DNA of 64,000 bases from Symsagittifera roscoffensis. Taxonomy: Eukaryota; Xenacoelomorpha; Acoela; Convolutidae. A program made the position numbers and the translations under genes. The notes below the pieces were generated by a model, which saw only the letters and a program-made list of their open reading frames with translations, did no database searches and was not told the DNA's origin. The stretch spans positions 23,001-87,000 of the forward strand of contig NW_026971587.1 in NCBI RefSeq assembly GCF_963678635.1, written 5' to 3'. This document shows, piece after piece, positions 1-10,793 of the stretch. Numbering within the stretch: the first letter of the stretch is position 1; each line of letters opens with the position of its first letter.

Positions 1-27
1 CCTGATGCAATATTCCTGAGATGGCTA

Positions 28-1392
28 CTACCGATGCGTCTGTGTCAAGAACATACATGCCTTTTCTGTAGGCATGCCTAGCACTGGCGCTTCGCACAGT
101 TCCCGCTTTATGTGCTCGAAGGCCGTTTGAGCTTCATCGCTCCATTCGAACTTTTTTCCTTTGCTGCGCATCAGCTTCTGCATCGGATACACCTTGTCTG
201 CATATCCTTTTATGAACTCACGGTAGTAGTTGGCAAACCCTAGGAAGTTCAGGAGCTGTGTGTCCGTTCTAGGAGCCTTCCATGTCAACGCAGCTTCTAC
301 TGCTTCCGGGTCCGGCCTCACACCATGCCTGTCCACCATTCTTCTCAGGTACTTGATTGAAACCCTAAGGATTTCAAATTTCGATGGTTTGCATTTCAAG
401 CCTGCTCTTTTCATGCATCCAAAGACCTCATCGAGCCAATCAATGTGGTCTTCCAGGGTCGGTGTTGCTATGACTACGTCATCCACGTAACACATCACAA
501 GATTCCCTATCCTTTTCTCTATCCTTCTTCCGCAGAGGGACCTGCCACAAAGCCGAATCCAAGTCCAGAGTGGTGAAGAACTTGGCGTCACCAAGTTTCG
601 ACAGGCTTTCGTCTATTCGCAGTATCGGGTACGCAACTTTTATTGTCACCGCGTTCAAGTAGCAAAAGTCGCAACAGAACCTAAGCTGCCCCCCTTCTTT
701 TTTGCCATGACTACCCCGCAAGCCCACGGCAATTTTGAGGGTTCTATCATGTCGTATTCGAGCAACATTTGTATTTCCGCTCGGCACGCTTCCGGTTTAT
801 GTGGCGTCATTCATTTTGCGCCTTCCCTGTGGGGAACGGCGCCTTCCTCAAGTTCGATTTCGTGTTCGACGAAATTACAGCAACCGATGTCCGCCTTATG
901 TCTTGAGAATACATCCGCGTTCCGATTTAAAACCTCCCGTAGTAGCTCGAAATCTCCATCGCCTATATTCCTTTTTAAGTGTTCTATCTCTGGCAAAACC
1001 GGTTTGTCAGACTCTAGTTCATATGACGAGGGGCGTTCCGGAAAATTCGAGCAGCTCGATAAGCCGTCGTCCGTGTCGGACTTCATTGAAATTAATTTAT
1101 GAATAGATTTTAATTCATTAATACTTTTTAAAATTTTATCTTTATTGGCATGATGAGGACAGTCGTTCACACTATATTTCTTCAAGTTTTGTGTCTCTTT
1201 ATAGTCGGTCCTCATCGGCAAAGCGTCACCAAGCATCTTTCCACACTGGAAATTGTGGTGTCCAGTGTGTTCAATAACACACTGACACACAGTCCGTCTC
1301 GCGTTCCGGCCTATAATCACTGATCTTTGACTATTTGGATTCGGTATCAAACAAACCTGTTTACTATCACTTAACAAATTTAAATTTCTCAT
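28..1392 (-). pseudogene. Gypsy reverse transcriptase, frameshifted and internally deleted
   Basis: Three minus-strand pieces together form an RT. Piece 811-1392 has the linker before RT, with the typical run about nucleic acid polymerase entry (NADVFSRHKADIG). Piece 479-787 carries the fingers and first catalytic block (LDLDSALWQVPLRKKD). Piece 28-594 has the YVDD catalytic box (LVMCYVDDVV) and the start of the connection domain (FLGFANYYREFIKGY). The pieces lie in different frames. Between the LDLDSALWQVP block and YVDD about 45-50 residues expected in gypsy RTs (including the block around MPFGL..AP.TFQ) are missing, so the palm is incomplete. This is a dead copy. Homology to gypsy RT is clear; the subfamily is not assigned. 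Confidence 0.85.
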
Positions 1393-1413
1393 TCTAAAAA
1401 TTGCTACTATTGC

Positions 1414-2505
1414 TTATCCCGGCTGTAGTTTTAGTTTTATGTCTAAAAAAATTGGTACCTTGTTTTCGTCTGTTATTATCCTATTAATTGGTTTCTTAAC
1501 ATACTTCCGATCCGGGTTCCTAATCCTTATTAGACCGTTGTTCAAGTCGATCATCACGTCGAAATTCCAGACGAAATCTCTGCCCAAGATGAATTGGTCG
1601 GCGTCGTCCAAACTTTCTACCACCAGGAAGCTCATCCAAAGATCCCTTCCTCCCATGTGGAGAACCGTTATTGGTGTTCTTCCGGCTACGTAAATCGCTC
1701 CTCGATTGGCGGCGGCCAGTCGGAGATTCGTTGGAATTAGATCTTCCTTCGTGAAGCCCATTCTTTCCCAAGTTTTTATCGGCATCACACTCACTACCGC
1801 TCCTGTGTCCAGAAGCCGTGTGACTCCGATTTTCTTTCCGTTGGTGTCGAGCAGATGTGCAGTCACATCTGCTTCGTACCCAATATGTACTGCGTCTTGT
1901 TCCATCATGGCGTCATGGCCTATCCTACGGACTCTGAGTTCCTCCCCACCCAAATAGATCTGCCCTATTTGGTCACTGTCTGTTGTCACATAAGTCCTAG
2001 TGTAGATACGGATTCCACCTACGTTCAGCATCACTTGATACGGCCCATAGACCTCCACGTAGCGTCCATGAAGCTTCTTTATTCGAGGGCCAACCGTTGT
2101 TAGTAGTGCTCGCACAGCCCTCGACTCAGTGCGTGGTTCCACCTGCCTCAGATAATCTGCATATGTGTCCAAATGCATCAAAGTGAACTCTGATGGTTCA
2201 CTCAGATTCCTGATTACCTGGTGTCCTGCTACCGAGATTATCGACTGTATTTTGCTTCCATGTAGCACCATGCCAAACCTCTGACCGGTGATCAAATTAA
2301 GTTTCATGCTCAAACTACTTGGTGTCTTTGTCTCTTCGACTTCTGTTGCCTCGAAGGTATTCAGTTTCTCCTGTAAATTCTCATTTTCCAGTTCCATTTT
2401 CATTTTTTGTTCGATCTCTTTTGTCACCAGTTCCTGCTGCACTCTATTTAGAGCATCCCTCGAGGCTGCCCTATAATCAATCTTTAGGTCATCGGCCGCA
2501 GTCAC
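1414..2505 (-). CDS. Retrotransposon aspartic protease region
   Basis: A 363-residue open frame. The N-terminal third is charged and probably coiled (ELVTKEIEQKMKMELENE). The C-terminal half is a retropepsin-like domain: catalytic LLDTGAVVSVMP at about residue 232, hydrophobic flap region, then FILGRDFVWNFDV near residue 308, which matches the second conserved ILG(R/M)DF box of gypsy proteases. It lies between the gag zinc-knuckle frame and the RT frame, as expected. The frame is intact, but it is part of a broken element. It would cleave the Gag-Pol polyprotein in the virus-like particle. Confidence 0.8.
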   Translation of the reverse strand: MTAADDLKIDYRAASRDALNRVQQELVTKEIEQKMKMELENENLQEKLNTFEATEVEETKTPSSLSMKLNLITGQRFGMVLHGSKIQSIISVAGHQVIRNLSEPSEFTLMHLDTYADYLRQVEPRTESRAVRALLTTVGPRIKKLHGRYVEVYGPYQVMLNVGGIRIYTRTYVTTDSDQIGQIYLGGEELRVRRIGHDAMMEQDAVHIGYEADVTAHLLDTNGKKIGVTRLLDTGAVVSVMPIKTWERMGFTKEDLIPTNLRLAAANRGAIYVAGRTPITVLHMGGRDLWMSFLVVESLDDADQFILGRDFVWNFDVMIDLNNGLIRIRNPDRKYVKKPINRIITDENKVPIFLDIKLKLQPG

Positions 2506-2631
2506 TGGTTCCGGTTCGCATGTCTCTTAATTTACCGCTTGCATTTTCTTCGTCGCCAGCTCTTGCGGTTTGTCTTTTCTGCGCGCCTCCGCTTCACTCA
2601 ATAGGCGAGCCTTGCTGGTTTTCACTCCTGA

Positions 2632-5129
2632 TCAAGCTTCCTCATGCCTTGGATGCTTGATGTCTGCTACAGCATACCAGAATTGCGGACAATCCGATTT
2701 AAAATGACCTTCCAAGTTGCAAAAGAAACACCTCGTGCCGAATTTTGCAACTACTCCTCTCATGAAATCTTTATGATCGACTTCTGACGCATCTTCGTCC
2801 TCGAGGCTAAAGCCTATTGCTTTCATGCCCTGTTTATAAGTTGGGCATGCTGACACATGATGGTCCGTTGAACTGCAATTTGCACCAGAGCGTCTCTTGT
2901 CCATATCATCCCTCGGTTTGTACCAGTTGTTCCCTTGGTTTGCTGGTCCGTTGTTAAAATTGCCATAATTGTTCTTATAATATCCAGATCTCGAAGGAGG
3001 TTTCAACAAAAGATATTCTTTTGACTGGAGCCTCAACTCCTCTGGTGTTGGCGCATTGGCTGATAGTGGTGTGTAATGCGTTGCTAGCATTGTTCGAAGT
3101 TCATCAGTCTTCACACCATTTATGAATTTTGAGGCTACAGCCAGGTTCATCCTCCTGTTCGACTCATCCGGTTGGCTACGCCTGCTAAGCATCTCCAAAT
3201 CGTCTAGAAACTTTTCTATCGTCTCATCTTCTCGTTGCCTCCTTTTCTCAAAGCGCATCATTGCTGGTGTCCCTGCACCCCTGCGCCAAAACGATTCAAC
3301 AAGATTTCGAAGATTTTCTCAGCAGTATTCCGCTGATATTGCTTTTTGGCCATCACACAGTTTAGGGCTGTCCCTTCCAAGTTACTGGTGAGCGCACTGC
3401 ACTCTTGCCTTTCTGACATGTCTTCTTCCTCAAAATGCAATTTCTTCACCTCTATCCAGGTGTCAATGCAGCCGTCAGATTCGTCTTTATAGCATCTTGG
3501 TTTCTTAAAAACTCTTCTAGACTTTTCACTGCGTTCATTAGTTCTGGATAACCTCGTCAGGAATGTCTCCAAAGACCTGTTTAGGAGTTCAACGGCAGTG
3601 GCCATTGCCGTAGCATCTCTTGAGTGCCCTGCCTCAGTATCGTCGTCCCCTGTTAAGTGTTCCGTATTTGGTGCATCACTACAATCCGAATCGCCGTGAC
3701 TGTTCCCTCCTTGGCCCACATGACTCCTCCCTGGGCTGGCATGTCTCCTGTTGCTGAAATCACCTCTCCCAGTCGCATGTGTGCCTTGCGTCGGTCGATC
3801 GCTTGAGGTCTGTCTGTTCCCAGTTGAACTTGCTCTACTGTTTGGGCCCCATGTTCTTTTATCCCTTGTGGCATAGCCTGATGAACTGCCCCTACCTCTA
3901 GTGGATCCATATGTCCTCCTCCTTTGATGGTCATTGAAGTTCACCTTCGGCTCCCTGCTGGGACCTCCCGAGTTCGGTTCCCCTTCTTTTGGTCCACTCT
4001 TGCTGCCTAGTAGCCTGTCCAATCTATCCATGATAGCCTGAGTTCGCCTCTCCATCATCGCATCTATCTTTGTGTCGAGAGTCCCAAGAGACTGCTCTTG
4101 CTGAATTTTTAACTTCTCCATGTCGTCTCTTAAGCGTAACTCTCTCTGTTCCGCTTCTCTTGTCATTCGCGACAAGTTCTTCGCTATGTGCCCGTCCGTT
4201 CTTTCCTTCAAGCGTTTCTCGCTCCTACCAACTTCTTGTCTATTGCGGTTTATTTCTTCCCGCAGACTTTCTCTTTCAACGTGGACTGCTCTTTCTAGTT
4301 CACTCATTCTTATGGACATCTGTTCATTTTGTTCTCCTATACTGCCCACTATGTTGTTCAAGGCTTCTTCTAATGATGCCCCGTTTTCTATTAGTGGCGG
4401 TGTCACCCTGTCGATCCCAGGTAGCTTTGTGCTGGTCGAGATTCGGGCTTTGATTCTCTGCCTTGACGTCTTTTCCTTATACACCTCTGGGTCCGCTGAT
4501 GCGATGCCTAGCCCTATGTTTCTATTCTCCCCAGTTCGCGTCTCCGAATTTGTCATACTCACAAAGTCTCTTGACTGGCCTGATGTGTTTGTGTCTTTGC
4601 TTATCCTTCTCACCACACCAAATTTGTCCATGGTTCCAGTCTCTCTGTCGGTGTATGCCTCATTCTCCTGGATCGAACTATTGAGGCTGACTTGAGATCC
4701 CAAGTCAACTTGCTCCTCATCGTCCTCTTCTTCCTCCTGGGATTCACCTTCATTTCCTGTACCCACTCCCACGGTGAATGGAAAGATGTTTCCGAAAGTG
4801 TTCTTCATTCTTTCTGAGAACGATGAGGACCTTGTCTGTTTCTCCGTCACGCCTGCCATCATGGTGTTGTCTGTGGGAGATCTTCTAGTTGCGACAATTT
4901 CAGTAGAGATGTCGGACAGTTCCGACATCTCCTCTCGGTCCAGTGTCCCGATGGAAGTGGCAAAATCTTGGCCTTGTTCTACCGGAGTAGATTCACTCGT
5001 CAGCCTTCTGTCTCTCCCCTCTGGTCCATGTATTTCCTGGTTCTCATTCATGGCCTGGTCCGGATGGACCTCCACTTCTAGCATAGCTTTTCGCTCTTCT
5101 GAGGACTTCTGACTCCTGGTTTCAACCAT
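2632..5129 (-). CDS. Retrotransposon Gag, split into two overlapping frames
   Basis: Frame one (3258-5129, 623 residues) starts MVETRSQKSSEE. It has a long charged, Ser/Arg/Gly-rich middle with coiled-coil character around residues 260-370, and ends in the start of a gag capsid-like fold (LEGTALNCVMAKKQYQ, then LNRFGAG). Frame two (2632-3261, 209 residues) continues the capsid (MMRFEKRRQREDETIEKFL) and ends in a CCHC zinc knuckle (CFFCNLEGHFKSDC). The two frames overlap at an ATGATG/TGA junction at 3258-3261, in the -1 frame. This may be a programmed frame change or restart, or a simple one-base lesion; with one copy in hand I cannot tell. The long N-terminal extension is unusual for gypsy gags. 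Confidence 0.7.
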
Positions 5130-8100
5130 TCTGCCTGAAACCGTCTCCCCTTTGTCGGTCCGGGTTCATGTGATCCGTTGCACAAAATGGTCGGTCATTG
5201 CTTTTTTTGCTTTTCAGGTATGAATTTCCTAGAGCTATTACCTCGTTTAGGTATTCTTGACTTGTCTAGACTCTTTTTCACTTTATCACTTCTTACTGCC
5301 TATAGACTCAATTCGATTGCTAGTGTCCTCCTAGTTTGACTATTGATAATAATAACACAACACAATGAATTTCAAAGATTTCTATTAAATAGTGACCACG
5401 AATCCTTGTATGTTATCAGTTTACAGCGTGTATACAATTTAGTCACAATAATTGTTTATTAGTCGTAAGATTTGAGATCTAGCACAGTATGGTGATATCA
5501 GTCAATTTAAAAGATAGTGTACTCACTACCCAATCAAGCACAAATTGTTGATTTAAAACCAGAAATAACAAAATAAGAATATTTCTATGAAAAACTTGTA
5601 TTGTATTTTTAGTCGGTCGCAGTACAATAGTCGAAGTTGTATTTTAAAGAAAGAGCTTTCCCTGCTTGGTGCTGCACAAAACAGACAAAACTTGAAGGCA
5701 GTAATTTTCTCAATTGGGCGTCTATTGCACCCACCGAGTCTCCTGTTACCTATCTGCCTTCGGACTGCCCGAGCTAGACCTACTAAAATTCTCAGGGCAG
5801 TCAGTTTTCTCAAAAACGTTTTGGATTTCAATCCACACCAATGAGTTACAAACTCCTTTTTTTTAGACTTAGTGTCGCGAATATCCGAGTTTGCTCCTCT
5901 TTTGTTTTGGTCTGGTCTTTTTTGAAAAGCAAGTTACCAGTGCTGTCACTGGTTCCTAGACTGTCTCTTAATAACCTGACACCCCTCACTATTATCTTTT
6001 CTTCTGTTTACTTAGGTCCTTAAACAAAAATAATACCCCTCCGGGTTGACAAAAAAACAGCACCCCTCCGGATTGGCAAAATAGGACCCCTCCGAATTGG
6101 CAAAATTGAGAACCCTCCGGATTGGGACCCCTCCGGTTTTGTGAAAACAAGACCCCTCCGGATTGGGACCCCTCCGAATCAGGAAAAATTTGGACCCCTC
6201 CTGATTGGGACCCCTCCGGTTTTGTAAAATTAGCTTTTCTGAGACTTCCTTAATTCTCAACCTATACCCCTCCGGATACGTTCTCCGATGCTATTATGCT
6301 GTTCGTATCAACTAGGAAGGGTATGTGGTCCTTCCCTAAACATTCCGGATTTTAGTTAAGCCTCTTATTTGACAACTCACGCTAACGGTGAAGGGTCTTA
6401 TCGCTAGTCTAATTTCGTGTCTATCAAGGTTTTCTGGTGCCTTTAGCCTTCCCTATTCTTCTAGAACAGCGTAAAATTGCCTTATTTAACCATTTCTACC
6501 CTTTGGTAGGAGTGTAAGGGCTTTCCAAAAAATTTTATAAAACGTGAGGGGTCTACCCTCCCGAATTGGTAAATTTGCTAAAAACAATCTCAAAAAATTT
6601 TCACGCCTACTTTTTCCAATAACTTTTGTTCCTATTAGTAATCTCAGCTAATTTCTAATCTAATGGTACCAAGATTAAATGGATCTTTCCATTAGTTCCA
6701 AAGTTATTAACCAAAACGTCTTTTTTTCTAAAGTCAAGAAATTTCTCTCTTATAGGTTCCGCCTAACTTTTTCCGCAATTCTGTTCTTTTCGACCTAAAA
6801 ACTATTGATCCGAGCTCAGAAGGCTTATACTCTTCTAATTCATTGCAAAAAAAACCCGATCTAAAACGCTTCAGTTGAAAAAATTTGCCAAAAACTATGC
6901 TACCTGGACCCCTCCGGATTGATGAATCCACTGAATTGAACACGTTAAGTTCGATTTCTCTGTAATCCGGAAGGCTTTCGGTAAACGGGTCTTAAAACCT
7001 GTTGATTCACTAGTGGACGTTGTCCGAACAACTATTTTTACTGTCCTAACTCAAAAATTTCAAAAATTTTTCTGATTTTATAGTGTTCCGTTTTCTCAAA
7101 ATCACGAAAATTCGGTTTTTGGTACCAAAATAGTTCCAACCACTTCTGAACTAAACTCAACCGGTTCTACCTATTATACTAGCACAGTTACGATGTAACT
7201 CACTAATTTAGCGCTTTTTTCTGTTTCAAAAAAATATTGCTATTTCAAAAACGCGATTTGTGGGGGGATCAAAATAACGCTATTTTAACCCTAAAAACCG
7301 GTCTGTTTTCTTTGTTTTTTCACTGAAAAACGACATCGGAGTATTAATATGGGCTATACAAGTAATAATATTAGTAATTTTATACCCCTCCGGGTTTGTT
7401 TAATATCCGAATTAAGGTGCTTAACTCGGATATTCGCAGTTCGGTGAAGGGTCACTACAGTGCAGCAGTGTCGAGCCCCCCACAGATTACTATCTTAATT
7501 TTTGTATCAAAAGGGATACAAAACTTGTTACCGATACCCAACAGTCGACTTTCGTTGTCGCCGAGCCCCTCCTTGTTGCTCATTGTACTGCTTGCCGGAT
7601 CAGTCTCCCAAGACCCCTCCGGATTGAGCGCAAATCAGCAGACCCTTCTGGATTGAGCGCAAATTAGCATTAACGTGCTTAAATACTCAAACAACCCTAC
7701 AGCACAAGCCTCACAAACGGGCTACAAAATTGATCGTGACAATTCTGATTGATATAAATGCCTGTAACAACAATATATCTATCAACAACAAACGGTAGGG
7801 TCGGATCACATCTTGTCTGGGGGGATGATTTCTACTGATTTTTTAAACTTTTTTTTACTGTTTTTGGTTTTTTCGGTTATTTTTTATGTTTTTTCTTTTT
7901 CTTTCTATACTACTTTTTGTTTGGTTTATTATATTTCTTTAAGTGTTTTGGGTCACAGACCTCTCAGGGAACGAGGGGACGGCCAATCGTCCCACCCTTC
8001 CTGGTTCGTGAATTTTCGGTCTTAACTAGGTAAAAAAGATATTCACGGTAATCCGGAAGGCTTCCGCGTTCCGAACTACCCTTCCGCCCCGGCGGTTTTG

Positions 8101-8207
8101 GCCTATTGAAGGCATTAATGTGAGCATCCGCTCGGCGCGGAGTAATCGTTAACGGTTCTGCCGGTCATGATGTTAAAAAAGAATAACACACAGGAGCGCC
8201 ATAAAAT
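5130..8207. other. LTR-like / untranslated region of the retrotransposon, no gene
   Basis: About 3 kb without a credible coding frame. The first 700 bases follow gag upstream and probably form the 5' untranslated region. From about 5842 the sequence is A/T homopolymer-rich and contains more than a dozen copies of ACCCCTCCGGATTGG-like boxes, plus pieces resembling CCGGAAGGCT and CCCTTCGCC that recur in the flanks of the HID1 duplication. The short frame at 7813-8025 is low-complexity (Phe/Tyr/Ser) and not believed. Confidence 0.5.
6034..6280 (+). repeat. Array of ten ACCCCTCCGGATTGG-type boxes
   Basis: Ten copies of a 14-16 bp box are spaced irregularly (16 to about 55 bp), starting near 6034, 6061, 6085, 6111, 6127, 6151, 6168, 6194, 6210 and 6266. 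Most read ACCCCTCCGGATTGG; the variable 3' part is GGATTGG, GAATTGG or GGTTTTGT. Further single copies occur at 6905, 7384, 7611 and 7641, and the same box closes both arms of the HID1 inverted duplication (9775 on plus, 19600 on minus). The irregular spacing and lack of conserved spacers distinguish it from a CRISPR array or simple satellite. Confidence 0.75.
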
Positions 8208-8268
8208 AAGTACATATCGACGGAAAATAAAGCTAAGCTATAAAACGACTGGCTAGCGTCTAAACTAA
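8208..8268 (-). repeat. Second copy of a 60-bp HID1 promoter-proximal segment
   Basis: This stretch repeats, in the same orientation, the sequence at 9322-9385, which lies 200-260 bp upstream of the copied HID1 ATG (and in the right arm at about 19912-19976, upstream of the real gene). Shared landmarks are GTACATATCGACGG and GGCTAGCGTCTA. It abuts the point where the copied HID1 sequence stops inside exon 5. The copied gene block is therefore bounded by direct repeats of its own promoter segment. Confidence 0.75.
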
Positions 8269-8269
8269 G

Positions 8270-9124
8270 CTCTTCGGAAGTATGCTGCAAGACGAAAAAG
8301 CGTCAGATAAGAAAAAAAGTTTATTAAATTGCGGTTATAGTGTCAAAGTAAAAAAATACTTACGGGACCCTTTCGGTTTGTATGCACAGTAAACTCCGGG
8401 CAGAAAAGCAAATCCTAAATTGAAAATTGATTTTGTTTTCCAGTATTTTTAACAGCAACAATAACTTGAAATGTCCTTACAGACAGAGCATTCAACAAAG
8501 ATTGCGCAAGTGGAGGTGTTTCATCTTCGACTTGCTCATCATTTGATTTTCGAGATCTGGTGTCAGATGACGATGGCAAACTTGACCAGAAAAAACCTCG
8601 CCAATCCGGATCTTCAAAGATGTATGGCAGAATTCTGGTCATCAGGCGGACACAGTTTAACGTTGCAGCTTGTTCATTCTTTGAGCAACATCCTGACTCT
8701 TCTGGCTGCACCAATCGTTCCACTGCCTGAAATTTACGCAGTGAAAATATATGGCTAATTTTTCTTTTCAGTTCAAGATCAATTGTCAAGAAAGATAACC
8801 TTACCTTATAACAGAGTGTTGCTAAATTTGACGGCGATTCCTCTCTTAGTGCTCTGATTTCAGCCGCAGGAATCAGTGCGAAGACGTCTTGAACACTGCT
8901 CACATTTTCCGCCCAAAATTGCTCGCAGAATTGCTGATCGGCTGCCTCAATTGGCTACAAATTAAGTTGTGAGGTTAATTGAAAAAATTGTGATAAAATG
9001 AATTACAGTACAATTTAAGACAAAAGATTTGAAAAACAATAAAGCTAAGTAACGTTACCTGGGTTTTAGTGGTCAGCTGTATGACAGCTTTTCGAAAATT
9101 GAGCTTTGTATCGGAATTCCCCAT
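8270..9124 (-). pseudogene. HID1: Truncated inverted copy of HID1 exons 1-4 and the start of exon 5
   Basis: Minus-strand copy of the beginning of HID1. Exon 1 copy is 9059-9124 (MGNSDTKLNFRKAV...), exon 2 is 8805-8954, exon 3 is 8481-8726, exon 4 is 8364-8414. The first dozen bases of exon 5 (8284 down to about 8270) follow, then homology stops. All exon lengths equal those of the real gene, every splice site kept is intact, and no stop has arisen. Copying was therefore recent, or sequence exchange continues. Differences include Ala to Ser at codon 4 and TGG to TGC (Trp to Cys) in exon 2. It cannot encode full HID1 because 11 exons and most of a twelfth are missing. Confidence 0.9.
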
Positions 9125-10444
9125 CTTAAAAAAACTAAATTCAAAAAGTGGCTCTTCCGTGTAATAACGATGTTAGTCGTCATTACATTAATCTCCATAC
9201 TAGTCGGCTTTACTATTTTCTTCCTCGGCCACTCGGCCACCGTCGTTCCTGGGTTAAACTGAGCCTGGGCATAAGTCATCTACCGTTAAAAAAACACTGA
9301 ATTTCTGTAACATTCGCTCGGAAGTACATATCGACGGAAAGTAAAGCTAGGTTCTAAAACGTCTGGCTAGCGTCTACACACAACTCTACATGCTTTTCAC
9401 CGTCTCTGCCAAAGCCAGTTCTTTTGGTGGTCTTTCTAACATCGGGTCGACAAAAACGTTACTGTTTCCTGCTTCGATCAGAACGCTCTAATTAACTTAA
9501 TTACATGCAGAAATAGTGAGCTCATGGCTGGGTCTCAGTATCGCCAGACCACGAGAACACTCCTAAAATCAGGGCTACTACTACTTATTATATTACTATT
9601 GTTTTTGTTCAGTAGATAAAAATCATCATCTCCATCGAAGAAGAATCAACCCTTTCCCCCAAACTCCTAGCTTCTCATCCTTGCAAAATGAATTCAGATG
9701 TTAATTAAATTCAATTCAAGACATAACCGGGAAGCTAAAAGTTTGTATAAAATGATTTAAGTTCCAGTCCCGAGACCCCTCCGGATTCTTGAATCCGGGG
9801 AAATAAGACCCTTATTTTTCTCCCGGAAGGCTGGTTTTCCACCCTTCGCCGTTGTTTACAACGGCCTTGCAACTATTGTAGCGACACAATAGTTGCAATT
9901 CAGAACGGTCTCTGCTATTTCTGCTTTTCTCCGATTCTGATTCTCAATTTTCTCGTTGTTGTCGTCGTCGCAACTATTGTTGTTCTGATTTTATTCTGGT
10001 TTTCTTCTAAAATGGCAGTTTTTGACGCTTCTCAGAATTATTACGTCATCACTTCGAATTTTTAAAATTCCAAATATCAGAATATCTTGATCTTCACCGT
10101 TTGACTAATCTTCCCAATAACGTTGTTAATCTCTTAAAACCGTCAATTCGGAAGGTAAGCTGCTAAAATTCCGAATCTGTTGAATCTGCATTTTTGTCCA
10201 TTCTAGTCGAATGTCACAATCCGATTCGCTTCGTTTCAAAATTTTATAGCTTGAACAGTATCTTTAGAAATATTTCAGTTTGAGTGAACCGATTCAGTTT
10301 GAAAACAAAATAGTTCAAATTTTGTTGTTGTAATAGCTAGCTTAGAAAAATTTGAATATTTTGAAAACTGATTTGGTCGATGGAATAATTTGAAAACTTT
10401 CAAAGTTTCACCGATTTACTGGCTGCAATGGAAAAACTTATACT
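9125..10444. other. HID1-copy upstream flank, no gene
   Basis: Promoter-side flank of the copied HID1. It holds the 60-bp segment (9322-9385), an ACCCCTCCGGATT box with an adjoining hairpin CCGGATTC/GAATCCGG (9776-9796 area), an 8-bp hairpin at 9848-9865 and a 13-bp perfect hairpin at 9867-9898. From 9930 to 10444 it is AT-rich with no recognisable feature until the PLE terminal repeat. Confidence 0.6.
9867..9898. repeat. 13-bp perfect hairpin, left arm
   Basis: TTGCAACTATTGT (9867-9879), 6-base loop AGCGAC, then the exact complement (9886-9898). The homologous hairpin in the right arm (19486-19517) differs at two stem positions, and both are compensated on the opposite side. Confidence 0.9.
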
Positions 10445-10622
10445 TAATAACAGATGTAAGAATGTGATTGGTTAAAATTTTCTAACATGTTCTTTTTGAA
10501 TTTCATACATGATCTTTGATCATTTTATTGTAAATAAAAAATTTTATATCCTGATGATGCACAAAATGTGCGAAAACGTTTGAATTAACAATTTTAAAAA
10601 ATCCTTATTTTACTTTTTGTTA
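10445..10622 (+). repeat. PLE left terminal direct repeat (pseudo-LTR)
   Basis: Matches 18913-19090 in the same orientation with only a few mismatches (for example C/T inside the ribozyme core and one A/C after GAAAACGTTTG). It begins TAATAACAGATGTAAG and fades out in CTTTTTG. Direct terminal repeats carrying a hammerhead core are typical of PLEs. Confidence 0.88.
10551..10582 (+). ncRNA. Hammerhead ribozyme core in left PLE terminal repeat
   Basis: CTGATGA box at 10551-10557. A 5-bp stem II follows (GCACA 10559-10563 with TGTGC 10667-10671 in pattern, that is 10567-10571; loop AAA). Then GAAA at 10572-10575. The next bases form the palindrome AAACGTTT, which could supply a short helix III, as in minimal PLE hammerheads that work as dimers. 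One extra unpaired T sits between the CTGATGA box and stem II. Helix I pairing is weak by eye. The core is seen in the sequence; cleavage is inferred from the family. Confidence 0.65.
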
Positions 10623-10793
10623 AATTTTGGAAAAAAAATAACCTCGGCGAAGAGTGAATGATAGATTAAAAAGTTTGTTGTAAAAATACAAACAAAAAAT
10701 TTTTAGATCATTTTTATTTTTCTCAGAATAGTCTTAATTTTTATTTTTTTCTTTTCTCATCTTAACAATGAGTTTTCTTACATTTGAGTTAAA

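Larger units (their letters stand above)
1..8160 (-). mobile_element. Ty3/gypsy-like LTR retrotransposon, decayed, cut by window edge
   Basis: On the minus strand the order is gag, zinc knuckle, aspartic protease, reverse transcriptase, the order of Ty3/gypsy elements. RNase H, integrase and the 3' LTR would lie left of position 1, outside the window. The coding part (1-5129) is broken by frame changes and an internal RT deletion, so this copy cannot be autonomous. The region behind gag (5130-8160) should hold the 5' untranslated region and 5' LTR, but with only one LTR in view its ends cannot be proved. A weak primer-binding-site candidate lies at 5824-5841, followed directly by a possible LTR start; the primer match is not a clean tRNA 3' end. 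Confidence 0.8.
8270..9920 (-). repeat. Left arm of the HID1 inverted duplication
   Basis: Reverse complement of about 19420-21541, minus the LINE fragment present only in the right arm. The coding and intron part (8270-9320) is very close to the right arm. The upstream part (9390-9920) is more diverged and has indels, one of about 100 bp near 9580-9690. Patchy similarity goes on outwards to about 10230 (a shared stretch around GTCGAATGTCACA, left 10207-10219, right reverse complement near 19235). The arms face each other across the Penelope-like element. Confidence 0.85.

Noticed and set aside
5824-5841. Primer-binding site of the gypsy element
   Set aside because: Minus strand reads TGGTGTGGATTGAAATCC, which begins like a PBS, but the implied tRNA end does not fit a normal T-arm; mentioned only as a candidate.
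6034-6280. Possible CRISPR-like array
   Set aside because: Repeats of 14-16 bp with irregular, partly absent spacers, in an animal retrotransposon context.
7813-8025. 70-residue plus-strand frame
   Set aside because: Phe/Tyr/Ser low-complexity translation of T-rich sequence; no domain.
8471-8758. 95-residue plus-strand frame (and its twin at 21057-21344 on minus)
   Set aside because: Antisense shadow of HID1 exon 3.
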